DNA from: Paraburkholderia sp. PGU19
Lineage (GTDB): Bacteria; Pseudomonadota; Gammaproteobacteria; Burkholderiales; Burkholderiaceae
Length of the DNA stretch: 64,000 nt
Reading direction: 5' to 3'
NCBI RefSeq assembly: GCF_013426915.1
Contig: NZ_AP023181.1
Location: 1,674,001 to 1,738,000 of the forward strand
The position numbers were made by a program, and so were the translations under genes. Shown here one piece after another: positions 17,152 through 26,206 of this stretch; position 1 is the first letter of the stretch; each line of letters begins with the position of its first letter. The notes under the pieces are model-generated. The model saw only the letters and a program-made list of their open reading frames with translations. It was not told the origin of the DNA and did not search any database.

Positions 17152-17793
17152 CTACCAGCGCAACAGCTTCGGCCCCAGCCACGCGCCGATGCCCGCGGGC
17201 AGCAACATTCCGATCGCGTACCACACGCTCCAGAACGCTGGGCTCATCTCCGGGCAATGCAGGCAATACACGATGGTCGCAGTGGAACTCGCAAGCAGCC
17301 CGGCGACGGCGCCCGCGAGCCGCAACTGCGTCGGCGCAAGGGACTTGACGGCCCAGAACACGGCAGGGAACGTCGGCACCGACAGCAGCACGATGTTGAA
17401 CGGGCACGTGCGCCACGTATGACCGAGCACGATCGGCAAGCGCGTGCCGGGCGCCGCGCTGTCGAGCACCATCATGCTCGCGATCCACACCGCGACAAAC
17501 GGCAACGCGATGATCGCCCATGAATAGCCCGCACGCGCGCCCGGTCGGCCGAGCCGCATCACGGCGAGCATCGCGCCCACCGCGATGGCGAGCGGATACG
17601 CCATCTTCGCCCAGAAGATCGTGGTGCGCGCGATGCTGCCCAGATCGTGCCGCACGCCGAACACCACGCTCATCAGGATCAGCGAGCCCAGCGCGCCGAG
17701 CAGCAGCGCCTTGGTGAATCGGCGCGCAACGGCGCCGCGCTCGATACGCGGCACCTGGTTCGACAGGAGGCCAATGAGATCGTCGGTCTTCAT
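17152..17793 (-). CDS. nrsF: NrsF-type anti-sigma factor (DUF1109)
   Basis: 213 residues with six hydrophobic segments and the DUF1109 opening [18 protein letters not shown]. Conserved cysteines occur in TWRTCPFNI and in [13 protein letters not shown], the CxxC-like pair thought to sense oxidants. NrsF holds a SigF-type ECF sigma factor at the inner membrane until heavy metal or oxidative stress releases it. Its start overlaps the stop of the sigma gene by 4 nt, so the pair is co-translated. Confidence 0.9.
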   Translation of the reverse strand: MKTDDLIGLLSNQVPRIERGAVARRFTKALLLGALGSLILMSVVFGVRHDLGSIARTTIFWAKMAYPLAIAVGAMLAVMRLGRPGARAGYSWAIIALPFVAVWIASMMVLDSAAPGTRLPIVLGHTWRTCPFNIVLLSVPTFPAVFWAVKSLAPTQLRLAGAVAGLLASSTATIVYCLHCPEMSPAFWSVWYAIGMLLPAGIGAWLGPKLLRW

Positions 17794-18488
17794 CGCAGCC
17801 CCCGAATGAGCGCTGACAGCGCCTTGAGACCCCTGTGCACGCCGACCTTCACGGCCGATTCCGACAGGCCCGTGATGCGCGCCGTCTCCGTCACCGACAG
17901 GCCTTCGAGCTTCATGTGAACGATGGGCAGCCGCTGCTTGTCGGGCAGATGTTCGAGCAGCTTGCCGATGTCGTGACGCGCCTGAGCGGGTTCGTCGTCG
18001 GTGTCGGCGAGCAGTTCGGCGTAGTCGTCGAGCGGATCGTTCAGGGACTCGCGGCGTGCGCGCGAGCGGAAGAAATCCATCAGCTTGTAGCGGGCGATCG
18101 CGTGCAGCCAGGCGGTCAGCGGTTCGTCCGGACGATAGGTGTGACGCGCATTGTGCACCGCGAGCAAAATCTCCTGGACGAGGTCTTCGACGTCGTCGCG
18201 ATAGTTCGGAATGCGCCTGCGCAGAAAGCCGCGCAAGTGCCGCGTAAGTGCCTGCAGAAAGCTGCGATAGGCGTCGGCATCGCCGTCGAGACCGCGGACG
18301 AACAATGCTTTCAGGCGGCTTTCCGCTTCTTGCAACTTGACTCCCTCATTGGCAGAACGGCGGGACGACGGGCCGTGCGCGTGGCTCGCTGCCGCAGCGA
18401 GCGGGGCGCTGAGCTTCAGATCGAGCGTTTCGGCATAGCCGAAGCCGTGATGCGCCACTATAACGCGGTCGTCGTCCATCGTCGTCAC
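17790..18488 (-). CDS. sigF: ECF RNA polymerase sigma factor, SigF-like
   Basis: 232 residues from a GTG at 18488 (ATG at 18479 is an alternative). Region 2 (about 75-150) reads [17 protein letters not shown] and [19 protein letters not shown]. Region 4 (about 170-232) reads [44 protein letters not shown]. The first 50 residues are an extra low-conservation extension. It is coupled to the NrsF anti-sigma gene. A promoter of the SigF type lies immediately upstream, implying positive autoregulation, and a second copy drives the divergent cytochrome b/molybdoenzyme genes. Confidence 0.92.
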   Translation of the reverse strand: MTTMDDDRVIVAHHGFGYAETLDLKLSAPLAAAASHAHGPSSRRSANEGVKLQEAESRLKALFVRGLDGDADAYRSFLQALTRHLRGFLRRRIPNYRDDVEDLVQEILLAVHNARHTYRPDEPLTAWLHAIARYKLMDFFRSRARRESLNDPLDDYAELLADTDDEPAQARHDIGKLLEHLPDKQRLPIVHMKLEGLSVTETARITGLSESAVKVGVHRGLKALSALIRGLR

Positions 18489-18509
18489 CCGCCTCCTTTA
18501 CCGGGTTAA

Positions 18510-18535
18510 TTCGCCCTTTTTCCGCTTCCGGTTAC
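18510..18535 (-). promoter_or_regulatory. SigF-type promoter for the sigma/anti-sigma operon
   Basis: On the minus strand GTAACC (18530-18535) is followed by exactly 16 nt and CGAA (18510-18513), matching the GTAACC-N16-CGAA element described for Caulobacter SigF. The start codon lies 22 nt after the -10, so the leader would be very short. Confidence 0.85.
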
Positions 18536-18592
18536 ACCGTGTGAAAAGGTTTTTGCGAACCGGGTGAATTGATCGCAAAAGAGCGCGAGGCT

Positions 18593-18618
18593 GTAACCAA
18601 TCCCGTGTCGCTAGCGAA
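18593..18618 (+). promoter_or_regulatory. SigF-type promoter for the cytochrome b/molybdoenzyme operon
   Basis: GTAACC (18593-18598), 16 nt, then CGAA (18615-18618): the same element as on the opposite strand, 21 nt before the ATG at 18639. The two copies are back to back within about 110 bp. Confidence 0.85.
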
Positions 18619-18638
18619 TTGACGAGTAACAGACCGTC

Positions 18639-19289
18639 ATGGTGATCGACATGGACACGATGAAAGCGACCCTCACTCCGGCGCGCGAAACCGCACCGCG
18701 CAATGCACCGATTCATCCGATCTGGCTGCGCATCACGCATTGGCTCAATGCTGTCGCCGCACTCGTGATGATGTTCTCCGGCTGGCGCATTTATGACGCG
18801 TCGCCGGTGTTTCAACAAATCGTGATTCCGCCGTCGATTACCCTCGGCGGCTGGCTTGGCGGCGCGCTGCAATGGCACTTCGCGGCGATGTGGCTGCTGG
18901 TGTTCAACGGCATCGTGTATCTCGCGCTGAACATCGCGAGCGGGCGCTTCGTCTCCAAGTTCTTCCCAATCTCGCCGCGCGCCGTGCTGCGCGACTTCAT
19001 CGCCGCATTGAGCGGCAAGCTCTCTCACACGGATTTGCGCCAGTACAACGCGGTGCAGAAGCTCGCGTATCTCGTGGTGATCGTCGATCTCGTGGTGCTC
19101 GTGCTGTCGGGGCTTGCGATCTGGAAGTCGGTCCAGTTTCCGCTGTTGCGCGAGCTGATGGGCGGCTACGACAACGCGCGCATCGTTCACTTCTGCGCGA
19201 TGGCCGTGATGGCGGCGTTCGTCGTCGTGCATGTCGCGATGGTCGCGCTCGTGCCGCGCTCGCTCCTGACCATGCTGCGCGGCCGCTGA
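18639..19289 (+). CDS. Membrane cytochrome b (cytochrome b561/thiosulfate-reductase type)
   Basis: 216 residues with four membrane spans. Histidines within or near the spans (RITHWLNA, WHFAAMW, ARIVHFCAM, VVVHVAMV) supply the usual two heme-b ligands. It is the quinone-linked electron partner of the periplasmic molybdoenzyme encoded 20 nt downstream, equivalent in role to MsrQ/YedZ though of the Ni-hydrogenase cytochrome b-like family. Driven by the SigF-type promoter just upstream. Start at ATG 18639; ATG 18651 is an in-frame alternative. Confidence 0.88.
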   Translation: MVIDMDTMKATLTPARETAPRNAPIHPIWLRITHWLNAVAALVMMFSGWRIYDASPVFQQIVIPPSITLGGWLGGALQWHFAAMWLLVFNGIVYLALNIASGRFVSKFFPISPRAVLRDFIAALSGKLSHTDLRQYNAVQKLAYLVVIVDLVVLVLSGLAIWKSVQFPLLRELMGGYDNARIVHFCAMAVMAAFVVVHVAMVALVPRSLLTMLRGR

Positions 19290-19309
19290 TTTCCGCACGA
19301 GGACACGAC

Positions 19310-20086
19310 ATGAAGACCGACGACAAACCCATCATCAAGCTCGACCGCGCAGCGATTCTCGCGGATGCGCGCCGCGAACTGGATATGCCTTCGCGCCGTC
19401 TGTTCGGCAAGCGCCTGTTGACCTTGGGCGGCCTGTCGCTGCTCACAGGCTGCTCGATCACCGACGACAAATCGGTCAACGCATTTCTGACTGCGGTCTC
19501 ACGGCTGAACGATCGTGCGCAGGCGTTCCTGTTCGATCCGAAGCAGCTCGCGCCCACCTACACCGAAGCGCAACTCACGCGGCCCTTTCCGTTCAACGCG
19601 TTCTATGGCATCGACGACGTGCCCGAAGTGAACGGCAGCGATTATCGGCTGAAGGTGAGCGGTCTCGTGACGGGGCAACGCGTGTGGACGCTGCCCGAGT
19701 TGTACGCGCTGCCGCACGCGGAGCAGATCACGCGGCATATCTGCGTGGAAGGGTGGAGCGCAATCGGACGCTGGGGCGGCACGCCATTCGCGGAGTTTTT
19801 GCGCCGCGTCGGCGCGGATACGAGCGCGAAGTATGTCGGCTTCCGCTGCGCGGACGACTACTACGAGAGCATCGACATGCCGACGGCCCTGCATCCGCAG
19901 ACCTTGCTCACGTTCGAATATGACGGCCAGCGTTTGCCTGCGAAATACGGCTATCCGATGAAGCTGCGGATGCCGACCAAGCTCGGCTACAAGAACCCGA
20001 AGCATATCGTCGAGATCTTCGTGACCAACACCTATCCCGGCGGCTATTGGGTCGATCAGGGCTACAACTGGTTCGGCGGTTCCTGA
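19310..20086 (+). CDS. Molybdopterin-dependent oxidoreductase (YedY/sulfite-oxidase fold), Tat-exported
   Basis: 258 residues from the ATG at 19310 (GAGG upstream). The N-terminus has an exact twin-arginine motif SRRLFGK at about 28-34, a hydrophobic LLTLGGLSLL stretch and LTGC, a possible lipobox. The catalytic domain shows RHICVEGWSAIGRWGG, with the molybdenum-ligating Cys in ICVEGW. YESIDM and GYPMKLRMPTKLGYKNPKHI follow. YedY relatives reduce methionine sulfoxide or other S/N-oxides in the periplasm, fitting an oxidative-stress regulon. It may be anchored as a Tat lipoprotein. Confidence 0.88.
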   Translation: MKTDDKPIIKLDRAAILADARRELDMPSRRLFGKRLLTLGGLSLLTGCSITDDKSVNAFLTAVSRLNDRAQAFLFDPKQLAPTYTEAQLTRPFPFNAFYGIDDVPEVNGSDYRLKVSGLVTGQRVWTLPELYALPHAEQITRHICVEGWSAIGRWGGTPFAEFLRRVGADTSAKYVGFRCADDYYESIDMPTALHPQTLLTFEYDGQRLPAKYGYPMKLRMPTKLGYKNPKHIVEIFVTNTYPGGYWVDQGYNWFGGS

Positions 20087-20155
20087 GCGCAGTTCTGCTT
20101 TTTTCCGGTTCCGGTCATGCCGGATACCACTTTTAACCCACGAAGGAGATGAGCA

Positions 20156-20389
20156 ATGAAACGACTGATGACGGCAGTATTCGCAGCAGCGATGGCGTTA
20201 GGCACGACGGCTGCATTCGCGCAGGCAAGCGGCGCGATGGCAAACGACGCGATGAGCAAAGACAGCATGTCGCACGACACGATGAAAAAGGACAACATGT
20301 CGCACGATTCGATGAAGAAGAGCAACAAGATGAAGAAGCACGACGCGATGGGAATGAATCATCCCGCATCGGGCGCGATGTCGCAGTAA
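20156..20389 (+). CDS. Pentapeptide MXKDX repeat protein, secreted
   Basis: 77 residues with a clean signal peptide (MKRLMTAVFAAAMALGTTAAFA) and a mature part of about 55 residues built of Met-x-Lys/His-Asp-x repeats: AMSKD, SMSHD, TMKKD, NMSHD, SMKKS. The peptide is rich in Met, Lys, His and Asp and almost free of hydrophobics, so it is likely disordered. Such spacing of Met and His suggests metal binding or a methionine-oxidation sink in the periplasm. AAGGAG precedes the ATG. It follows the molybdoenzyme by 69 nt and may be cotranscribed from the SigF promoter. Function unknown. Confidence 0.88.
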   Translation: MKRLMTAVFAAAMALGTTAAFAQASGAMANDAMSKDSMSHDTMKKDNMSHDSMKKSNKMKKHDAMGMNHPASGAMSQ

Positions 20390-20450
20390 GCCGGCGCCAG
20401 CCAGACAAGCCGGGCGTGCGTGCGCGCCCGGCTTATTTCGTATGGGCCGT

Positions 20451-21512
20451 TCAGGCCTGCGCCTGAAAAACCAGATTGAACGGCGTCTGCGTCGCGCGCC
20501 TGAAGCGCGTGAAGCCGCCCGCCGTTACGACTTCCCTGAGCCGCGCTTCGCCCGCCTGCGCGCCGAGCGCTTTTCTACCTTCCTGCGACAACGACGCGCC
20601 CGTGCAGATCATCGTCGATGCCGAATAGAACACGCGCCCGATAGGGTTGAGATTGTCTTCGAGCCGGTCGTTCGCAAAGGGTTCGACGATCATCCACGTG
20701 CCCTCGGGCTTCAGCGATTGCAATACATGGGCCGCCGCGCCCGTCGGGTCGCCCATGTCGTGCAGGCAATCGAAGAATGCGACGAGATCGTAGTCGCTTC
20801 CCGGGTATTGCTGCGCGCTCGCGATTTCGAACGTGACGCGTTCGCTGAGACCCGATTCATCCGCGAGTTCGCGTGCTCGCTGCACGGACGGTTCGTGATA
20901 GTCGAAGCCGACGAAGGTTGCGTCCGGATAGGCTTGCGCCATCAGCATCGTCGATATGCCGTGGCCGCAGCCGACATCCGCGACTTTCGCGCCGCGTCCC
21001 TTGAGCACAGCTTCGACACCGTTCAAAGCGGGAATCCACTCGTCGACCAGATGCGCCGCATAGCCCGGACGAAAGAACCGCTCGGTGCCCTTGAACAGCG
21101 ATGGATGATGCTGATGCCATCCGACGCCCAGCCCTGTGCGAAATGCGCCTTCGAGCTTCGGCAGGCTGCGGAACATCGCTTCGGCGCAATCGGCGAAACC
21201 CGGAATGAACGTCGGGCTGCCTTCTTCGGCAAAGCACATCGCCATTTCGTTTTCGAGCTGGTAGCGGGCGGTATCGGCATCGTAGCGAATGAAGCCTGAT
21301 GCTGCCTGCGCCGCAAGCCATTCGCGCACGTATCGCTCGGCGAGGCCGGCGCGGTCGGCGACCTGTTCCGAGGTCATCCAGCCCTGTTCGGTCATCGCCT
21401 TGTACAGGCCGAGCCGGTCGCCCAGCGCGATCAGCGGCGCCGACGCGATCGCGCCGAACTCTCCAACCATGCGCTCCATGAAGTCCTGCACTTTCTGTTC
21501 GTCGTATTGCAC
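20451..21512 (-). CDS. Class I SAM-dependent methyltransferase with winged-helix N-terminus
   Basis: 353 residues from a GTG at 21512 with GGGAGG 6 nt upstream. A longer frame to 21638 lacks a ribosome site. Residues 20-90 form a winged-helix/dimerisation domain (MTSEQVADRAGLAERYVREWLAA). The SAM-binding motif VADVGCGHGIS is at about 180, with FVGFDYHEPSV and DLVAFFDCLHDMGDP following. This layout matches plant/bacterial O-methyltransferase-like proteins often annotated as transcriptional-regulator methyltransferases. It diverges from a MarR gene, suggesting regulated expression. Substrate unknown. Confidence 0.85.
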   Translation of the reverse strand: MQYDEQKVQDFMERMVGEFGAIASAPLIALGDRLGLYKAMTEQGWMTSEQVADRAGLAERYVREWLAAQAASGFIRYDADTARYQLENEMAMCFAEEGSPTFIPGFADCAEAMFRSLPKLEGAFRTGLGVGWHQHHPSLFKGTERFFRPGYAAHLVDEWIPALNGVEAVLKGRGAKVADVGCGHGISTMLMAQAYPDATFVGFDYHEPSVQRARELADESGLSERVTFEIASAQQYPGSDYDLVAFFDCLHDMGDPTGAAAHVLQSLKPEGTWMIVEPFANDRLEDNLNPIGRVFYSASTMICTGASLSQEGRKALGAQAGEARLREVVTAGGFTRFRRATQTPFNLVFQAQA

Positions 21513-21598
21513 GTGCCACCTCCCTGAAGAAGGCAGAATTGATATGACGAAAAGAGCGTCCCGTCGATGCTTGCGTTTCGCCGACTTCGCCCATGCAA

Positions 21599-21610
21599 AG
21601 TATAGATACT
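21599..21610. promoter_or_regulatory. Short palindrome between methyltransferase and MarR genes
   Basis: AGTAT-AG-ATACT is a perfect 12-bp palindrome in the 201-bp divergent intergenic region. Size and place fit a MarR-dimer operator, but the site is short and could occur by chance. Confidence 0.4.
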
Positions 21611-21713
21611 CAAAAGACAGATGAAAGGCAAAGTCCATGTGACGGCGGGCGATTCGATCGTGTGTATGATCCCGCGAACATCACCGTGTCTTCATCCTTC
21701 ACCAGGACTTCAG

Positions 21714-22133
21714 ATGAGTTCAAGCAGGCAGTCCAAACGCGACCTTCCGGGCAAACAGGATCTGGAATCGATGTCGGTATTCCGTTACGAGCTGCGCAAG
21801 TTCTTGCGCGTGTCGGAAGAGATCGCCAGCGCGGCGGGCATCACGACGCTGCAATATCAATTGCTGCTGCATGTGCGCGGTTTCGAGGGGCGGAACTGGG
21901 CCACTGTCGGCGAACTGGCGGAGCGTCTGCAGGCCGCGCCGAACGGCACGGCGGCGCTCGTGTCGCGCTGCGAATCGGCCGGTCTCGTGACGCGCAAGCC
22001 TGACGCCGAAGATCGCCGCCAGGTGCAGGTGCACCTGACGCCGAAGGGCGAGCGCTGCCTGCTCAAGCTCGCGGCGGAGCACAAGGCGCACTACGGCTCG
22101 TTTGGCTGGGTGTTCGACGGCACGGGTGAATAA
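21714..22133 (+). CDS. MarR-family transcriptional regulator
   Basis: 139 residues from the ATG at 21714, chosen for AGGA 8 nt upstream over a frame beginning at 21621. The winged helix spans residues 40-110: ATVGELAERLQAAPNGTAALVSRCESAGLVTRKPDAEDRRQVQVHLT pattern, with the DxRxxxxxLT wing motif as DRRQVQVHLT. It is divergent from the methyltransferase gene and lies upstream of clcA in the same direction. Likely a repressor of the methyltransferase gene or its own. Confidence 0.9.
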   Translation: MSSSRQSKRDLPGKQDLESMSVFRYELRKFLRVSEEIASAAGITTLQYQLLLHVRGFEGRNWATVGELAERLQAAPNGTAALVSRCESAGLVTRKPDAEDRRQVQVHLTPKGERCLLKLAAEHKAHYGSFGWVFDGTGE

Positions 22134-22169
22134 GCTGTTACGCGCGGGTTGTACATGTCGAAACGGAGG

Positions 22170-22190
22170 ATTGTGCATTTATGTCACAAT
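22170..22190. promoter_or_regulatory. Inverted repeat upstream of clcA
   Basis: ATTGTG-N9-CACAAT, a perfect 6-bp inverted repeat, lies 35 bp before the clcA ATG. It may be an operator or a chance pair in this AT-richer stretch. Confidence 0.35.
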
Positions 22191-22224
22191 GTGCCTTATC
22201 TTGCTTTAGACACACTGACGCCCG

Positions 22225-23535
22225 ATGCGCATTCCCGTACTTCTCGACCGACGCGCGTTGCTGCGCGGCAGGCGGCTTTGGCTGCATTACGGCGTGTTCT
22301 GGCTCGGCGCGGTCGCGACCGGCCTTGTCGCCGTCATGTATGCGCGGCTGATCGATTTCGGCTACGACACGTTTCTGCGCTATACGACGAAGTTCTGGTG
22401 GCTGCCGCTCGTGCTCACACCCGCAGTCGGGGCGCTCGGTGTCTGGATCACGCGGCGCTTCTTCCCGGGCGCTGAAGGCAGCGGTATTCCGCAAGTCATC
22501 GCGACGCTGCACGAAGGGCGCGACCTCGGCCCGCGTCTGCTGAACCTGCGCATTCTGGTCGGCAAGATCGGTGTGTCGTTTCTGTCGATTCTCGGCGGAT
22601 TCACCATTGGACGCGAAGGGCCGACCATCCACGTTGGCGCTGCGCTGATGTTCAGCCTGCGGCGCTTCTATCCGGCCCGCTTGCGCAATTTGCGCGGCGT
22701 GGGCCTGGAGCGAAAACTCGCGCTGGCGGGCGCGGCTGCGGGGCTGTCCGCGGCATTCAATGCGCCGCTTGCGGGCGTCGTCTTCGCCATCGAAGAACTG
22801 ACGCGCAGCTTCGAAACGCGAACCAGCGGCGTCCTGATTACGGCGATCATCTTCGCGGGCGTCGTCTCGCTGGGCTTGCAGGGCAACTACACGTACTTCG
22901 GCACGATCGACATCGACGGGCATTTTCCCGATCTGCTCGTGGTTGCCGTCGTGATGCTGGGCGTCGTGACGGGCGTGGCGGGCGGCGCGTTCTGCTGGCT
23001 GCTGCTGAACACCGACCGCTGGATGCCGGCGCGGCTCGTGGCGTGGAGAAAGGAACATCCGATAGCATTCGGCGCGGCGTGCGGCCTCTTCATTGCGGTG
23101 ATAGGTGTCGCTGCGGGCGGTCACACGTTCGGCAGCGGCTATGCCGAAGCGCGTGGCATGCTCGAAGGCAATTCGCAGCTTGGCGCGAGTTATCCGCTGC
23201 TGAAGATGGCGTCGATGGTCGGATCGTATCTACCTGGCGCGCCGGGCGGGTTGTTTGCCCCTTCGCTGGCGATCGGCGCGGGCATCGGCAACGCGCTGCA
23301 TCTGGTGTTCGGGCAAATGCAACTGCCGATGCTGATCGCGCTCGGCATGGTCGGCTATCTCGCGGCCGTCACGCAGAGTCCTATTACCGCGTTCGTGATC
23401 GTGATCGAGATGATCAACGGACACGCGCTGGTGCTGTCGCTGATGGCGACTGCGCTCATTTCCAGCCAGGTGTCGAAGCTGTTTGCGCCACCGCTTTATG
23501 AAGCGCTGGCGCAGCGGTACCTCACGAAGCCGTGA
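22225..23535 (+). CDS. clcA: ClC-family chloride/proton antiporter
   Basis: 436 residues with the three selectivity-filter motifs: GSGIP at 85-89, GREGP at 129-133 with the gating Glu131, and GGLFAPSLAIGAGIG around 340. Another is AAGLSAAFNAPLAGVVFAIEEL. No C-terminal CBS domains. These antiporters exchange Cl- for H+ and help in extreme acid survival. Convergent with gcd, whose stop lies 7 nt beyond; Gcd acidifies the periplasm by making gluconic acid, so the pairing may be functional, though it may be coincidental. Confidence 0.92.
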   Translation: MRIPVLLDRRALLRGRRLWLHYGVFWLGAVATGLVAVMYARLIDFGYDTFLRYTTKFWWLPLVLTPAVGALGVWITRRFFPGAEGSGIPQVIATLHEGRDLGPRLLNLRILVGKIGVSFLSILGGFTIGREGPTIHVGAALMFSLRRFYPARLRNLRGVGLERKLALAGAAAGLSAAFNAPLAGVVFAIEELTRSFETRTSGVLITAIIFAGVVSLGLQGNYTYFGTIDIDGHFPDLLVVAVVMLGVVTGVAGGAFCWLLLNTDRWMPARLVAWRKEHPIAFGAACGLFIAVIGVAAGGHTFGSGYAEARGMLEGNSQLGASYPLLKMASMVGSYLPGAPGGLFAPSLAIGAGIGNALHLVFGQMQLPMLIALGMVGYLAAVTQSPITAFVIVIEMINGHALVLSLMATALISSQVSKLFAPPLYEALAQRYLTKP

Positions 23536-23542
23536 GCGTGCA

Positions 23543-25969
23543 TCACTTGTTTGGCAGTGCATACGCGATCACGTAATCGCCGAGCTTCGTGCCGAACGAC
23601 CCATGCCCGCCCGCGGCGATCACCACGTACTGTTTGCCGTTCGCTTCATAGGTCATCGGCGTGGCCTGGCCGCCAGCGGGAAGCCGCGCGCGCCATAGCT
23701 CTTCGCCCGTGTCGGTGCTGTAGGCGCGCAGATAGTTATCGGCTGTCGCGCCGATGAAGAACACGTGACCTGCCGTCGTCATCGGACCGCCCAGCATCGG
23801 CATGCCCATCTTGAAGGGCAGCGGAATGGGCGCGCTATCGCGAACCGTGCCGATGCGCTTTTTCCATACCACCTGGTTCGTCTTCAGATCGAGCGCGGCC
23901 ACGTAACCCCATGCTGGCTGCTTGCAGGGCAAGCCGACCGGCGACAGAAATGGATTCAGCTTCACGCCAAACGGCACGCCATATTGCGGCTGGATACCCG
24001 ATTCCGTGCCCGTGCCGCCCTGGCCGTTCTCGGGCGGCTGAATCGGGTTGTTCGGCCCGCGCGCGACGAGCGTCGATACGAACGGCAGCGCGATCGGGTT
24101 GGCGATTGCCAGTTGCCGGTCGGTATCGACGGCAAGACCGCCCCATTCGAACATGCCGAGATTGCCCGGAAAAACCAGCGTGCCGTTTTCGGACGGCGGC
24201 GTGAATGGACCTTCGTAGCGCAGCCGGTGAAAGAGCACGCGGCACGCGAGCTGGTCGAACATCGTTGCGCCCCACATGTCGGCGCCCGTCAGGTTCTTCG
24301 CGGGCCGGAAGGTCAGTTGCGAGTACGGCTGCGTCGGCGACACATGATCGCCTTCGGCCGCGCCTTGCGGCACGGGCTGCTCGGGCGCGGGCACGATCGG
24401 CGTGCCCGTGCGGCGATCCAGCACGAAGATGTTGCCCGTCTTCGCGGGCGCGTAGATCGCGGGCACGACGTTGCCGTTGCGGTCGGTGATGTCGGCGATG
24501 GTTGGCTGCGCGGGCAGGTCCATGTCCCACAGATCGTGATGCACCGTCTGATAGAACCACGCGAGCTTGCCCGTCGAAGCATTCAGCGCCAGCACCCCGC
24601 TCGCGTAACGCTCATACAGCGCCGTGCGATCGCCGCCCCAGATGTCGGGCGTCTTCACGCCCATCGGCAGATAGACGAGGTCGAGTTTCGCGTCGTAGGC
24701 GGCGGGTGCCCACGAGTTGGGAGAATTGAACGTGAACGTGTGCTGGTCGTCGGGAATCGCGTTCGGTGTGGCCGAGCCTGAATCGAACACCCACACGAGC
24801 TTGCCCGTTTCGACGTCGAAGCCGCGTATCACGCCGGACGGCTCGCGGGTCGAATAGTTGTCCGTCACCGCTCCCGCCATGACGATGATCTTGTCGGTGA
24901 CGACAGGCGGCGACGTTGGCTCGTACTGTCCCGCCGTCGTCACCGGTTGCAGATGCTGCAAGTCGAGGTCGCCGTTGCTGCCGAAGCCGGCACACCGCTG
25001 TCCCGTTGCGGCATCGACTTCGAACAGATGGCCGTTGTTGACGGGCAGTATCACGCGGCGCGTGCACGCGGGCAACGCGCTTCGCGCGGCTTCGTCCTTC
25101 GCGGCGGCGGCCGCCGCCGTCTCGTGATACGACACGCCGCGGCAGGTCACGTGCTGGAAGCTCGGGTCGGTTTTCAGGCCCGGATCGAAGCGCCATTTTT
25201 CCTTGCCTGTTGCGGCGTCCAGCGCGAACAGGATCTGATGCGGCGAGCAAAGATAAAGCATGTCGCCGACCTTCAGAGGCGTGACTTCGTCGGTGATTTC
25301 AACGGGGTCGTTGGGGCCTTTCTTGTCGCCTGTCTGGAAGGTCCACGCGACTTGCAGATCTTTAGCGTTCTCCTGGTTGATCTGCGTGAGCGGCGAATAG
25401 CGGGTGCCTGCTTGCGTGCGGCCGTATGCCGTCCAGTCGCCGGGGTTCGAGTCGGATTGCGTCGGCGACACGGCCGCGTTTTCCGCGACCTTGCCGTTGA
25501 TCTCCTGCGGGTCGTTGAATGCCGCATACGCGAGCGCGACGCCTGTGAGAACGAGGCACACCACGAGCGCAACGGCGCCGCCGTGCCGCGCGGACGCGTC
25601 AAACAAACGGAAGACGAACGGCAACAGCAGCCAGATGCCGAACAAAACGAGGATATCGGTGCGGGGCGCGAGCGCCCAGAAATCGAAGCCCGCTTCGAAG
25701 ACGGCCCATATGAGCGTGCCGATCAGCAAGAGCGCATAGAGCGACAACGCGAGCCCGTTGCCGCGATGGATCAGCCACGCGACGGCGAGCAGAACGATGC
25801 CGGCAACGATGTAATAAGGTGAGCCGCCTATCGTGACGAGCCAGATGCCACCTATCAGCAGATACAGGCCCGACAGCACGGCGAAGAGAACAGTCAGCCA
25901 TGCGATGACAGGTGGCGACGTGTGTCTCAACGGGTCTTTAGACGCGTTCGCTTTGCTCTCGTTGTTCAT
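23543..25969 (-). CDS. gcd: Membrane-bound PQQ-dependent glucose dehydrogenase
   Basis: 808 residues from the ATG at 25969, chosen because AGGAGG lies 8 nt upstream; a GTG at 25996 is possible. The first 150 residues have about five membrane helices, followed by an eight-bladed PQQ propeller. Landmarks are NPGDWTAYGRTQAGTRYSPL, TCRGVSYHE, the His/Asp region TVHHDLWDMDLPAQP, and KTGNIFVLDRRTGTPIVP. It oxidises aldoses (glucose, possibly quinate/shikimate in relatives) in the periplasm and passes electrons to ubiquinone; in soil Burkholderiales it underlies phosphate solubilisation. No pqq biosynthesis genes in the window. Confidence 0.93.
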   Translation of the reverse strand: MNNESKANASKDPLRHTSPPVIAWLTVLFAVLSGLYLLIGGIWLVTIGGSPYYIVAGIVLLAVAWLIHRGNGLALSLYALLLIGTLIWAVFEAGFDFWALAPRTDILVLFGIWLLLPFVFRLFDASARHGGAVALVVCLVLTGVALAYAAFNDPQEINGKVAENAAVSPTQSDSNPGDWTAYGRTQAGTRYSPLTQINQENAKDLQVAWTFQTGDKKGPNDPVEITDEVTPLKVGDMLYLCSPHQILFALDAATGKEKWRFDPGLKTDPSFQHVTCRGVSYHETAAAAAAKDEAARSALPACTRRVILPVNNGHLFEVDAATGQRCAGFGSNGDLDLQHLQPVTTAGQYEPTSPPVVTDKIIVMAGAVTDNYSTREPSGVIRGFDVETGKLVWVFDSGSATPNAIPDDQHTFTFNSPNSWAPAAYDAKLDLVYLPMGVKTPDIWGGDRTALYERYASGVLALNASTGKLAWFYQTVHHDLWDMDLPAQPTIADITDRNGNVVPAIYAPAKTGNIFVLDRRTGTPIVPAPEQPVPQGAAEGDHVSPTQPYSQLTFRPAKNLTGADMWGATMFDQLACRVLFHRLRYEGPFTPPSENGTLVFPGNLGMFEWGGLAVDTDRQLAIANPIALPFVSTLVARGPNNPIQPPENGQGGTGTESGIQPQYGVPFGVKLNPFLSPVGLPCKQPAWGYVAALDLKTNQVVWKKRIGTVRDSAPIPLPFKMGMPMLGGPMTTAGHVFFIGATADNYLRAYSTDTGEELWRARLPAGGQATPMTYEANGKQYVVIAAGGHGSFGTKLGDYVIAYALPNK

Positions 25970-26206
25970 GCTGTCAGCCTCCTGTTCGTGCTTCACGGCG
26001 CGTTGCGCGTGCGACGCTCAACCTCTATCGCGTAGCAACATGCGGACCTGAACGCTTATGCGAAGTGGATCAGTGCGGAAGGCGATGCGGCGCATGCGTC
26101 CTGTTGACTCGACTTATCGTGCACCGTGTCGCGATGTATCGCAAGCAAACAGACATTACGCAAAACTTTCTGGAGGCGTGATGCGTGCGATTGCACGCGA
26201 ACACAT

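Noticed and set aside
20087..20155. A third SigF promoter directly before the MXKDX gene
   Set aside because: No GTAACC/CGAA pair in this gap; the gene is more likely cotranscribed from the upstream promoter.
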